Notes under the pieces: model-generated
Databases searched by the model: none
Seen by the model: the letters and a program-made list of their open reading frames with translations, nothing else
Told to the model about the DNA's origin: nothing
From: Diplolepis rosae
Taxonomy: Eukaryota; Arthropoda; Insecta; Hymenoptera; Diplolepididae
Reading direction: 5' to 3'
DNA: 64,000 nt
Assembly (NCBI GenBank): GCA_030998225.1
Contig: JAPYXD010000459.1
Location: forward strand, 2,852,001-2,916,000
Position numbers and translations under genes: made by a program
Part shown: in pieces, positions 42,169-53,109 of the stretch
How the letters are laid out: each line of letters opens with the position of its first letter
Position numbering within the stretch: the first letter of the stretch is position 1

Positions 42169-42949
42169 GACATCAAATTTAGATCTTTCTTAATAATATT
42201 AATAACTCTAAAATTAATTAACATTGTCAAAAGTCTGTAGTCTCATTTCAAAGGTAAGTTTGCATAGTATTTTTCTAACTAATTAAGATTTTTTTGGAAT
42301 TTTTCTGCTAGATTCTGCTCTAGAATCAAAGATGGTAATGAAAAATCATCAAATTTCAAATGATGATTGTACTACATTCATTTGAAGAATTCAAAAAATC
42401 CAAACTATCAATATTTTGATAAAAATTTCTAAATTTATTAAAATATGATATACATCGATTTTTCAAAACTTCTTGAAGAAGCTACATATTTTAAAAATTG
42501 CATGACTTTTTTGAATTCTGTTCAACCCCAAGATAGAATCCAGAAAAGAATTTCTAAAAATATTTTGATTAGGTTAAGAAATCACTATGAAGACATACTG
42601 AAAAAAACCTTTTGAAATCTAAATCTAAATTAAAATTTCTTTTGTAATATCTTTCTATAAAATAAAACACTTTGACGGAAGTTGAAACTCCAGGTCAATC
42701 TGTAATTTCCGATGGTAGTTTATATATATGTATACATACGAATTGTCATGTAAAAGATGTTAAATTCCAAAAAATTGTATTCAATGTATTTTATTTTTTA
42801 GTAACCCTTTGTCGACTTAGCTTCATATCAAGAAAAGTTTGAAGTGTAAATTCACAGATAATTTATGTATTTTCTTAAATCAGCAAACACTTCATTTACA
42901 TTCATCTATTGAAATTGCCATATGACTTAGGTAAAAAAAGATAATTTCG
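42169..42949. other. AT-rich DNA without recognisable gene
   Basis: No feature is recognised. A stretch near 42715-42870 vaguely resembles 20880-21000 and 21300-21380, probably old copies of one repeat. Confidence 0.45.
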
Positions 42950-43515
42950 CTTCCAAAAATAGTAAAATTATTATTGAAGAGATCATTTCAAAGAAAAGAG
43001 ATTAATTTCCAAGAAAAATATTTGAAGCATAAGAAAAAATAAATTTAACAAATTTTATTTTTACCCCGACTTTTTTTCTTATCGCTTCAAACCAATTTTT
43101 AAAAAAATGATGCGATTCAAATAAATCAAGAATCGTTTTTTCAGGAAAAAGACCTAATACAACCTAGCCGTTTCCATATTTCTAAAATGAATAAGTTTTT
43201 ACCAAATTCAGTAATTTTTGTACAAGAATTTTGTTTTGGAAATTTTATTTTTAATGCTTTTAGCCATTAAAGAATTTATTATAATTTCCAAAACATGGAA
43301 ACCGTTAAGTTGTAGAAAGCCTTTTTCTTAAAAAAATTATCCGTGATTTCACAGAATCACATCATTTTCTAAAATTTGGTATGAAGCGATAAGAAAACAA
43401 GTCCGGGTAAAAATAAAATTTGTTAAATGCATTATTTTTATGTTTTAATTTTTTTTCTTGGAAACTAATCTCTTTTCTTCCAAATTATCTCTTCAATAAT
43501 AATATTGCTATTCTT
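42950..43515. repeat. Imperfect palindrome, arms about 260 bp
   Basis: Arm 42950-43210 is the inverse of 43255-43515; landmarks are ccccgactttttttcttatcg and its inverse near 43390-43425. The spacer is about 45 bp. No ORF. It is a candidate foldback or MITE, AT-rich throughout. Confidence 0.65.
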
Positions 43516-43739
43516 AAAAAAAAATTTATCTATTTTTTCCTGAAGTCTAATTTTTGTGGATATACATAATTTTTAAAAAAAATGCTGAAATCGATATTTT
43601 GTTTCGAATCTTTAAGCATTTATTGACCTTAAATTTCATTAAAAAATTATTTTTCAAGTATCTAAATCATCTTAGAATTTCACAAAATCTTTTAGATACT
43701 TATTTCAGATCAATATTTTTCAAAGTATATAGAAAAAAA

Positions 43740-44157
43740 GTGTAATTTTTTTAATGTTATATTCCGTAATTTTGAATTCTGTATCTATTTCGCGCCTCCT
43801 TTGCATGAAGTCCAGAAAAATACAATTTCTGATTTTAACTCGATAACCGACAGCGTGAAATCGAAGCGAGTAGTGGGGATACACTGACATGACGCGCTTC
43901 ATTGTGTGTGCTCCCACATATTATTATAACAGCGCGGACCTTTAATTTTAGTTCGAAAAAGATCCGAAAAAGCTGTACGCAATTGGGGGCGCTGCAAAAG
44001 TGATAAACAGTAGCTCTGTTTTACCCTTCAAGTAGTAGCATGAACCTTTCATTTTAGTTCCCAAGAGCATTTCGCATTAGGGCGCGCTGCGGAAAATCAC
44101 TCGAAATTAAATACATTACTTTAGCAATCTCCCAACTCATCTCTGACCTGATATATA
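43740..44157 (-). repeat. Dispersed repeat family A, copy 2 (inverted)
   Basis: The end ctttagcaatctcccaactc is the inverse of the start of copy 1 at 12165, and the ttaactcgataaccgacagc part corresponds to the copy-1 block near 12455-12480. No gene. Confidence 0.65.
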
Positions 44158-44927
44158 CTCGACTCTGTCGATTAAACTTGGGACATATGGACATTTCAAC
44201 ATCTTTTAAATCCTAGTCGAATAAAATGAATTTGATAAATACAAAATTTACACAAAGTGAATAACAATAAGCGTTATATAGGGAATAGTAAGGAGTTGAG
44301 TAAAACGTTGTCGAAGACAGGGCATTAACATGCGTCAGTGGGTTCACATGAAATGTATAAGTATATCACCGACGCTTGAGATGCTTAAAACCGTCATTGT
44401 CGAATCCAATAATTCCGTACACCTTACAATGAAATCTTGTAAAAAAATTGTCGAAATTCTCATTGACTAGTCATATCCAAAAGTCAATGACAATATAAGG
44501 TAAGCGTTTTCTCAGAAAGTTTCAAACATTTTTATTCCTTTATTTTATGTCCTGACTGTACGTTCGAAGGGTTACGGCGCAACCGCCGATTCGTTTCAGT
44601 TTTGTTCGAAGTGTCAGATATTACATAACTTTAAGCTATGAGCGCTATCTAGGCTCAACGTTACGAAGCGGTTTTTTTGTGCACCCGGACCACATCTTTC
44701 ATACTCAGCTACTGCCAAAGTGCTTAAAAAGTCTAAGCACTTCGTGCAAATCTGGGTAGAGTGGCATAGGGACACAAAAAACGTCGATGACCTGCCAGGG
44801 AAAGGAGAGACGCAAGCAACGTCCAGTAAGGAGGATAAGATGATCGTTGCACTGTTCAAGCGCAACCCTACTCTCTGTTTGCGTGAAGCCAAAGCTAAGC
44901 TAGCGGAGAAGAGACTACAAGTTAGTA

Positions 44928-45684
44928 AAGGGTTTCCCAATAGGGGTGATATGATTTTGAATGTCCCTATCGGGCTCATTTGAACTGAAATTTTTGACGT
45001 CTGCTGTCAGTTGTCATCAGTAAGGTTTGCCATTTAATCATGAGTAGTTTCACGCTTCCACAACGTTTGGAAATTGTCCAATTATTTTATCAAAATTCGA
45101 GAAGTTTTGTCGGTGTTCAAAGAGCATATCGTGCAAAATATGGTCGTCATTCTGCTCCATCCGCGCTCTCAATTCGTCGAATAATCGATAAGTTGGAGAG
45201 TGAATTTACTCTATTGGATACTAAGCCTAAAAATCGTATGCGTACCGCACGTTCTACACAGAATATAGCCGCCGTACAGGCCAGTATCGAGAAAAACCGT
45301 GAATTGTCCGTGCCACGCCGATCTCAGGAATTGGGCCTGTCCAGGATGACTACCTGGCGTATTTTGCGATTGGATCTTGGCCTGCATCCTTATAAGATGA
45401 TTCTGGCCCAAGAACTGAAGCCTAATGACCATCGTTTGCGTCGGGGGTTCGCGGAGTGGGCTCTGGACTCAATTGAAAATGATCCCAAGTTTCATCCAAA
45501 AATCATCTTTGCTGAGGAGGCGCATTTTTATCTCAAGTCTCGGGGGACATTTCGCCGATATATTGTTTAAATCATAAATGGCATAGAATATCCAATATAA
45601 TAAAAAAGATTTCGATCAATTCCGAATGAATATTCAGTGTTTTTTTTCAATTTCAAAACATATCACCCTTGTTGGGAAACCCTT
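44928..45684 (+). mobile_element. 757-bp TIR element inserted at TA
   Basis: Left end AAGGGTTTCCCAATAGGGG and right end CCCTTGTTGGGAAACCCTT are inverse repeats. TA flanks both ends (44926-44927, 45685-45686). It carries a shortened transposase ORF and seems to be an internally deleted Tc1/mariner-superfamily element. Confidence 0.8.
45040..45570 (+). CDS. Truncated transposase with two HTH domains, 176 aa
   Basis: The ORF is open from the ATG at 45040. Residues 1-55 (LPQRLEIVQLFYQNSRSFVG) resemble the DUF4817-type helix-turn-helix at the start of a widespread arthropod transposase. Residues 85-125 (VPRRSQELGLSRMTTWRIL) form a second HTH. The protein stops soon after the first catalytic block (IIFAEEAHFYL), where Glu stands in place of the usual catalytic Asp. 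The rest of the core is deleted. It could still bind the element's ends as a defective regulator. Confidence 0.65.
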   Translation: MSSFTLPQRLEIVQLFYQNSRSFVGVQRAYRAKYGRHSAPSALSIRRIIDKLESEFTLLDTKPKNRMRTARSTQNIAAVQASIEKNRELSVPRRSQELGLSRMTTWRILRLDLGLHPYKMILAQELKPNDHRLRRGFAEWALDSIENDPKFHPKIIFAEEAHFYLKSRGTFRRYIV

Positions 45685-46069
45685 TATAAACACCATAAGA
45701 CGCAGATTAGCTGAGACGAAAGTGCACTACCGTTCCACGAAGCAGAAACGCAGAAACTCTCAGAGGTTCACATGGGCAAACGCTTGGCATGGGCTACGGA
45801 AAATGTTGATTCCGATTGGTCCAATATACTTTTTTCGGACGAAGCGTCCTTTTGGGAATAGATTCCCATAAAACGTGCCTGGTCAGCCGCTGATGAGCGT
45901 TCCCTTCAGCGAATATGCCGAAAAACTAGTCGAGAGCATGCCCAGAAGGTGTCAGGCCATTATCCAGAACAACGGCGATTGGACGGTTTATTAGGTGAGT
46001 GCGCCCTAGTGCTTTATGCGCACTGTTGTGACAAAAAAGAAAAATGAGATTTTCTTCAAAACTTTCCGA

Positions 46070-46772
46070 GTAAACGCGTACCTTTTCTTGTGGAACAGAC
46101 TGTAGCTCAGGATTTGGGAAACTTTCTATTGTCGTCAGGTCAGCTCGCGATGCAAACGTCATTCTGGACGACAAATTCCTAGAAAATAAGGGCTTGAGAG
46201 CCTCCATACCGCCCTACTTTGTTACCTGCCAAGAGGTTATTTCAGGTATCTCCTTAGAAAGGAGCGAGAAGGAGATTGTTGAGAATCTGGTGATCCTGAA
46301 CAACGTTTACAAAACCAATCCTATTGAAGCTCTCCGACTTGATAGAAATATCATTGATAAGAATACAAATAGGGTTTCGTATGTTCCATCTCGCTCAGTA
46401 TTACCGACTTTTGAGAGTAGGACTCTCCCACAAAGGGTGGCGATTTATAACGCGTTAACGCAAATCGTACCTTATGTGCCCCCCGTTAAAATTTGCTGGA
46501 ACTGCCTTAGATGCGGCCACATCGGAAAACAACGTCGTTTTGAAGCTCGCTGCAAGCGCTGTGGGGGCTTTCCCCTTAGCGATGCCCTTTTTGCCCCAGA
46601 GCGAACAGTCCACCTATTTACTTACACTGTGACGGACCACACCTGTCAGGTTCTAGGGAATGTCCTGAATTTAACTTTCAGAACGAAGTCCGTACTTGTG
46701 CGGTAAATCATTGCTCAACTTTCCCAGAGGAAACAGCTGTCCTCAGACCAAAAAAGTCAAAGAAACATTTCA
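46070..46772 (+). pseudogene. Jockey-like non-LTR ORF1 (gag) remnant
   Basis: This is an ORF1-type protein. A central RRM/gag-like region (FVTCQEVISGIS, ENLVILNNVY) precedes zinc knuckles ICWNCLRCGHIGKQ, where the last Cys has become Arg, and CKRCGG. A frameshift near 46640 leads into a Lys-rich tail. The N-terminus is missing. At 46773 it is cut by repeat family B copy 2, and the same element seems to resume at 47860. Confidence 0.65.
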
Positions 46773-47847
46773 GTAACTTTTTAATACATTACGTGATTAA
46801 AATAATTTATTTTCTTCCAAATCTCTCAAAAAGAAAAAATAATCGTAGACTTTATTTAAGGAAACGATTTTGCAGAACAACGCTTATTTCGTATCTCACA
46901 TATTTTGGTGAAAAAAATCGAATTTTTTTCATATTAAAAATCAAAACATAAAATATACACCCTGTCCCGAAATGTCTAAATGAGAATTTGTAAACCTCCT
47001 TTAGGCAAACAATTTTCCATATAAACGTCTTTTTGTATGTTGTTGTATCCTTTTGTATCTCACATATTTTGTCTAAAAAATGGAATTTTTGAATTTTAAA
47101 CGTATTTTTTGGAATTGAAACGAAAAATATATGTTTTATCAGAAACTGCGTCAGAAAAAATTTGTAGATCTTTTTGAAACGAACAACTTTGTATTCTTAC
47201 GTTTTTTTCGTATTTCACATATTATTGTTAAAAAATTGAATTTTGGATTTTCAATAGTTTTTTTTTTTTTATTTAAAAAGAAACATATGCATCTTATGAA
47301 AAAATGTTACAATTCAAATTTGTAGGTCTTTATGTAGAAAATAATATTGTATCATAACGTTTTTTCGTATCTCGTATAATTTAACTGGAAAATGGAATTT
47401 TGATATTGACTTTTTTCGAATTTGAATATGCTGTAATATTTCTAATTTTGATTTAATCAAAAAATGTTATCAGGATAATTTGTAGAGATTCATGAGCACT
47501 ATCAAAAACCACTATTGAAATTTTTGATTTTTTCAAAAAATTATTTTCAAAAAAACGAAAGTAGTGCTCCATCCCTCAATTTTGATTGGATGTGGCTGCT
47601 TAACGAACTTCTCCTTACTTTTTCGGCTCCGATAAAGTGTACCAAAGCTCAATTCAATCTGATAATTCTATATCGAGAGTTATCGAGTATATGACCTACT
47701 ACAGACAGACAGACAGACAGACACTTTCGTAAAAACCATTTTTTCAGACTCAGGGGGTCTCAAAACGTAAAGGTTTGATGAAAATTTCGAAAGTCATTTT
47801 TCACATAAAACCAATACCTTCTCATCCATGATGAGAATGTAAAAAAC
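46773..47847 (+). repeat. Repeat family B copy 2, inserted in a non-LTR element
   Basis: About 1.07 kb, collinear with copy 1. Contains a (GACA)n tract at 47703-47722 and ends in the same ttctcat...atgatgagaa hairpin. It separates ORF1 from the downstream parts of the Jockey-like element, so it transposed after that element. No ORF. Confidence 0.7.
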
Positions 47848-47859
47848 CATAATCACCCT

Positions 47860-50710
47860 ACATCATCTCCCGCAGCTAACTTTAATACAATTAGCTACCC
47901 AGATCTTGGAAATACTCCCTCCTCCCCCCCTGCGAATATTTCCTAATCTTCTCAGAAAGCTTATTCCGAAGCCCTTCGATCTCTTCCTCCTTCTCTGTTT
48001 CTAGAGAACTGCTCAAATTCGACTCCTAGTCACTTCTCATTAAACAAGCCCAGGGAAAATAAAAATAAGCCAAGCAATTATAACGAAACGGCTAATCGAC
48101 GTAAAACATCACCCCCAAATCCTTCGTTTGCGTCCTTGTTTAATACAAGGATGCCAAGTTCCCTCCTCAATAGTTTCGCGCTTCACTCACCACCCCTGCA
48201 AAAAAAGGATAACTCTCCCTTCATTTTTGAGTTTCAGAGTCTCTCTTCCGAAACAAACTCCGATTCCCTTTGTCCTCATTCTTCCCCCAACCACTTGTCG
48301 AACTCACTATCAATTATTGAAAATCTGCTTCTCATGCTTAGAAACCTTATTAATGTCATCTCATCTGACAATCCTCCAAAAGCTGAGGAGTTCCACAATC
48401 TGATTAATTCTCTTTCTATGAGTCTCTCCTCCCTTTCTAGATCCCTTCTTTAATAATATCAGGATGGCCAAAATCAGCGGACTGCGGATCATGCAGTGGA
48501 ACTGCCGCGGAGCGGCAAATAAAAGGACTGATTTAAATAATGTTTCAACCGACTTTGACATCCTACTTCTATGTGAAACATACTTAAAACCTGAAAAAAC
48601 TTTCGCCATAAATAAAAATTCCAATATTACCAGATCTGATAGCTCATCTAACAATCGCGGTGGCTTGATGATCGCGATCATAAAAGAAATTGTTTTTTCA
48701 AAAATTCCATCAATCCTCAATATAGAAAACAGCTTAAAATTTTTATCTATTTCCGTCAATGCTTCTGTGGGTCAGCTTTTAATAGTTTCTGCCTACAGAG
48801 TTCCTGTGGCGAGCAGAGGAGTTTTTGAGAACACCTGGAGACGATTTTTAGAAACAGTCACATTTATTAATCCAAACAACGTTCTTATTGCAGGTTATTT
48901 CAATTTAAATCATTATTTGTGGGTCAGTGATCGGGCTTGTCAAAATGGCATATCCTTTTGCGCCGCTTTTGATGATTCAGACTCAATTTTTTTAAACAAT
49001 GGCAAGTCAACTTTCGTCAATCGTGCGAACTAATCCCCATCGATCAGGGACCTAACCTTTATCAGTTCCCGTCATTTCACTTCAAGCTCTCATGACGTGT
49101 GGGATGACGCTCTCGGGAGTGATCATTACGCAGTGGTCACTCGCCCTAGGAGTCCAAGTGCCTGTTTCTAAATATTATTTACGCAAATATAGTTTGAAGG
49201 GGATTAACTGGACTTTCCTCTCGGCTGTCTTGAGAAATCCAACCAATTCCAGGTCCTCCGACGGTCTTCTGTCTGCTGAGGATCCCATTAAAAATTACAA
49301 TACGTTCGTGGAGTGCGTCGATGAGGCCGTCTTAACTGCTTGCACTCCCTCGACTCCCTTTAAAAGTGGTAAGTCTGGAACCTATTTTTCAATTCTTCCC
49401 CGCAGCTCGAGGCCGTTCGTCCTAGCTCCATAGTGGAATAGATCTTGTGATGATGCCATCAAAGATAGACCAAGGGCAATAATCGAATTCAGAAAACATT
49501 CTGACTACAACAACTATATAGCTTACAAAAAATCCGCAGCGAAAGCTAAACGTATACTAAATAAAGCTAGAAGAACATCTTTCCAATCTTTCTGCGAATC
49601 GCTAGATAGAACGACATCCTTGCTCAGGGTATGAAAAGTCATTAAAACTTTTAAAAACAGATACTCTCAGCCTGCAACATCTTCCTGCTCAGCCGATAGG
49701 GAGGTGACTGCTGGTCTCCATGATCTCGCTGAGCAAATGTGCCCCCCCAGTCTTTCACAATAGTTTCCCTACTAACTTTCAGGTAAATGAATTTTGGAGT
49801 TCCCCATTCTCTGAACGCGAACTTAACACGGCTATTTCTTCTCTAAAAATAAAATCTTCCCTTGGCTTGGACAAAATTGACAATAATATCATCAGTCATT
49901 TTCCCGATGAAACAAGATCTGCTCTCCTTAAAATATATAACGACCTTATGTCGTCTAGCTCATTTCCGGTTTCATGGAACAACTTCCTGGTCTTTTTTAT
50001 TCCTAAATCAACTCCAAATATATACCGACCTATTTCCCTAGCTTCTTGCTTATTTGAGTTAATGGAAAAGTTAGTTTACAGTAGACTTGGCTGGTATCTT
50101 GAACACAACTTTCATCTTTCCCCTTCACAATTTGGTTTTAGAAGGAGCAGATCTTGCGCTGATAATGTGGCTGTTCTCTACAAGGTAGTTTGGACGGGTT
50201 TTGCTCATAGAGATATTACAGATAGAGCCGACAAGCCAGCCTGAAACCTGTCAGCTCGGGCAAGAGGGAGTGATTCGGAAAGTAAGGCTGTCTCTCTCTA
50301 ACGCGGTACGCTTAGACCAAGACAGAAAAAACCTCCCATCGTCTCTCTCTTTCTCTCTCACCGAGTTTCCAGACTGACGTTGCCACTTACAGCGCGGCCT
50401 ATGGCTTGTCGACTCTATCTGTAATATCTCTATGGTTTTGATATACAGGAGGTTACCACAGGTTTGTTCTTGGAACTTAAAGGTGCTTTTCCCAGCATAA
50501 TACCTCAACTTTTAATGGAGGACCTAAGAAATTTAGGTGCTTCTAAATTAATAGCTAAATTTATATACTATAGCTATAGTATATACTATAGTATTCATAC
50601 CTCCTGTAAAAATATATTCTTTAACATAAATTGAGAGTTGATTGGACCCAGAGTCAGTACCATGGGTCTACCACAAGGCTGCATACTAAGCCACATGTTG
50701 TACTCAGTAT
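47860..50710 (+). pseudogene. Jockey-like ORF1 tail and ORF2 (endonuclease, RT), broken
   Basis: 47860-48453 is a Ser/Pro-rich ORF1 tail. ORF2 begins at 48464 with an APE-type endonuclease (MQWNCRG, LLLCET, NNRGGLMIAI); its GDFN motif is GYFN, with the catalytic Asp lost. SDHY is visible in another frame near 49120. RT follows at 49720-50200 (GLDKIDNN, FFIPKST, RPISLASC, SQFGFRR). After a 229-bp MITE come motif A (LELKGAF) and then GLPQGCILS near 50665. The element stops at about 50710, before the YxDD motif, where a THAP-type element begins. Frames change several times. Confidence 0.75.
50206..50434. mobile_element. 229-bp hAT-like MITE in the RT
   Basis: Ends CATAGAGATATTACAGATAG and its inverse form TIRs of about 32 bp (one mismatch). 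The flanks gttttgct (50198-50205) and gttttgat (50435-50442) agree at 7 of 8 positions, which fits an 8-bp hAT-type target duplication. No coding capacity. It interrupts RT between motifs 0 and A. Confidence 0.8.
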
Positions 50711-51253
50711 ATACATGGAGAGAAGAGAACGCAGCTGTCATGTGCGCGGGACGAAGCAGAGCTGTGACCTTACGAAAATTTTCGACTGGACACAGCTCAG
50801 CTTCGTCCTTGCGTAGTCAGAATGTGAGAGCGCATATCTCTGCTTCTCGCCGGGCATACACCGTTTGGACGAAGCAGAGCTGTGTGCGGACAAATGCAGG
50901 CTTCGTCCAAACGCAGCACCACTGTGCCCACGCACTCCTCTGCTTCGTGCTAAACATATCGTGCGTGTGTGCAGCCCCGTCCGACTCTTTAGTATTTCAG
51001 CAGAAAACTTTCGGTCCTTATTGCTACGAGTTTCTATCTTATAATTTTCGCCGTACGGCGGCGCTTCCCGCGTGTAGGCCTACTCTGACATGCAGTTGTA
51101 TGTAAACGATGTAAACAAATGAGATAAATACAAATAAATATGTGTTGAAAAAACTAAATAATATTGAAATAATAGTGGATTAAATTATAAAAAAATAGTG
51201 GATTCAATTAAAATAATCTAGTGCTGTATTATAGTGGATCAGTGATAATAAAA

Positions 51254-51524
51254 TGGTTAATAAGTGCTCGCCCCAAACTGTTCATAGGGTTACAGTTCAA
51301 CTCGTTCTAACAGCGAGAAAATTCATTTTTTCAAAGTGCCTAAAGATTTAGTTGCTGAATATCCAAAAGCAATAAAAAGAAAAAATTTTATTGTAACAGC
51401 CGGACAGTTTGTTTGCGAGAAAAATTTTCTTAAAGAAGAGGTTCTTTGGGAGAGAGAAGTAAAGGATCCTGCTGGAAATGTTATAGCATCGGTATGTATA
51501 AATAAATATATAAATAATAATTAA
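51254..51524 (+). pseudogene. THAP-domain remnant
   Basis: An ATG at 51254 opens a frame with an early Cys. After one apparent indel and a stop near 51285, the frame reads KIHFFKVPKDL, then the THAP core (QFVCEKNFLKEEVLWERE). A THAP finger needs C-x2-4-C ... C-x2-H; here the last His (CxxHF) is Asn, so zinc binding is probably lost. The layout (HFFKVPK then VC-x2-x-F) is the same as in the intact THAP exons at 60.4-60.8 kb. THAP domains are the DNA-binding part of P-element transposases. The exon ends at a GTATGT donor-like site (51491). Confidence 0.6.
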
Positions 51525-51549
51525 TATCTGTGTAAAACTTAATGTCATA

Positions 51550-52730
51550 AATTTTTAAAAAATTTTAATAGATATCATTTTCAATTTTTATTGCTTCAAT
51601 TGTAATGTCCGAATTCTAACCTAAAGAAGATGTCTGTTGTTTTCCGGCTGTTCCTCTGACTTTTTTTTCCATCTCTTATTATTCTTGAGTTCCTTTATGT
51701 TTGGGATGGTTTTAGTTTAAATAAATAAATGAAAATATGAAGATGTTACATTAGCTAATTTTCTTACCTTTTATTGTAAGAAAAATTTATTTTCAAATTA
51801 ATTCCAAAATTTTTCCCAATTATTCCTTGAATTAGTAAGCCAATTTTCCAGAAGAATAATTTCCTTCAAAAAAGTAAAATTAGCGAAAAATATACATAAC
51901 TAAGCTAATTTTAAACAAATCGCATGAAACAAAATTTATTGTTAATGCCAAAGTAGAATGTCTCTTTGAATAGCATCATCGTAAGAGAAACGCATTTGAG
52001 TTGATTGTCTGCGAATTTAAGTAAACATTGTGCAATACTACTTGCAAATTAGAATTAGAATCGTCAAGAAAAAGCTGAGATTACGGAAGAAAGCGCCTTG
52101 AAAAGAAAAGCAGCAAAGCTGTGTGATACTTAGTTTTTTAGCCTTCTAACGTATATTATTTATTAAATTAAAGTTTTTTATTGCGAAAGAGACTCAGAGC
52201 TATGTTTTATTTAAATTATTGTTTTACTGTGTTAAAATTTTATATGCTTTTGAAAAAAACAATAAATCAATGTTCTACTTCATTTTATTTTATTAATAAA
52301 TTATGTATTTTATTAATACTGAAATTGATATATGTATTTCATAAATGTGAAAAAGATATATATATACCGTTCAGTCTTTCAGACCCAAAAATGTATTTTT
52401 CACACTTGATATATTTATTCATTTCCCTTATTCAACAAATTTTTAATAACTCTAATATATATCAAATTTTCTTTTCCTATTTAACACAATTTACGTTCAT
52501 TATTCGTGTTATTCGTTAATAAGACTACTAACTTTTGAAAATCCTTACATTAAAAAATATAATTATTTCACAATTTATTTCTCTCCTTCCATTATTTTAT
52601 ACATATAATTAACACTCTAGAAATAATCTATACTAACAAAAATAATAAATTTTTAAAGTAACTCGTCTTTAAACTTCGTAAATGTTAAATTAAAAATGTT
52701 TTAAACATTTCTCCCATTAGATTACATATT
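51550..52730. other. AT-rich interior of the THAP-type element
   Basis: No further coding domains. The frame 52181-52519 is F/I/Y-rich without motifs. Confidence 0.45.
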
Positions 52731-53109
52731 ATTGTAGGCCTACACGCGGAAAGCGCCGCCGTGCGACGAAAATAGTAAGATAGAAACGCGTAGCAATAAG
52801 GACCGGCCATCTTTTTTTGAGTCGGACGGGGCTGCACACATGTATGGTTGCTTTCTTATGCGACGTTGACAAATGTAGATACTACGTGAAGCAAATGAGA
52901 AAAAGTACTGATTTGATTAGCTACGTACCGACAGTACTACCTTAAGTGTAAAGGTGACTCCAATTCGTTTTTGAAATTTTCCGACTTTTAATTTTCTTAC
53001 TTTATTTTAAGATGTGAATATTTATAACAATCTATATTATGAATTTAATCAAAAACAAAATAAAAAATAAATGCTTGAAATAAAAAATTTTTAAATTTAA
53101 TTTACTTAA

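Larger units (their letters stand above)
44690..45960 (+). pseudogene. Tc1-like transposase pseudogene, split by an insertion
   Basis: The left part (44690-44925) encodes a Tc1/Tc3-type helix-turn-helix region (FVQIWVEWHRDTKNVDDLPG, KRNPTLCLREAKAKL). After the insertion at 44928-45684, the right part (45687-45960) continues with TIRRRLAETKVHYR and then a frameshifted start of the catalytic core (FFSDEASFW-like in another frame, near 45830). The split point is exactly at the TA pair, so the right and left parts were one gene. Multiple stops remain after joining, so the host element was already dead. Confidence 0.7.
50720..52850 (+). mobile_element. Non-autonomous THAP/P-type element with inverted repeats
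   Basis: Inverted repeats of about 115 bp (50966-51082 and 52733-52843; cores gtgtgcagccccgtccgac and cgcgtgtaggcctac) enclose about 1.65 kb. On the left a subterminal array of a gacgaagcagagctgtg motif in both orientations (50748-50950) probably belongs to it. The interior carries a THAP-domain remnant but no catalytic region. The outer limits are uncertain. Confidence 0.6.

Noticed and set aside
42015..47725. GACA arrays as CRISPR-like or regulatory repeats
   Set aside because: They are short tetranucleotide microsatellites inside two copies of one dispersed repeat; there are no spacers.
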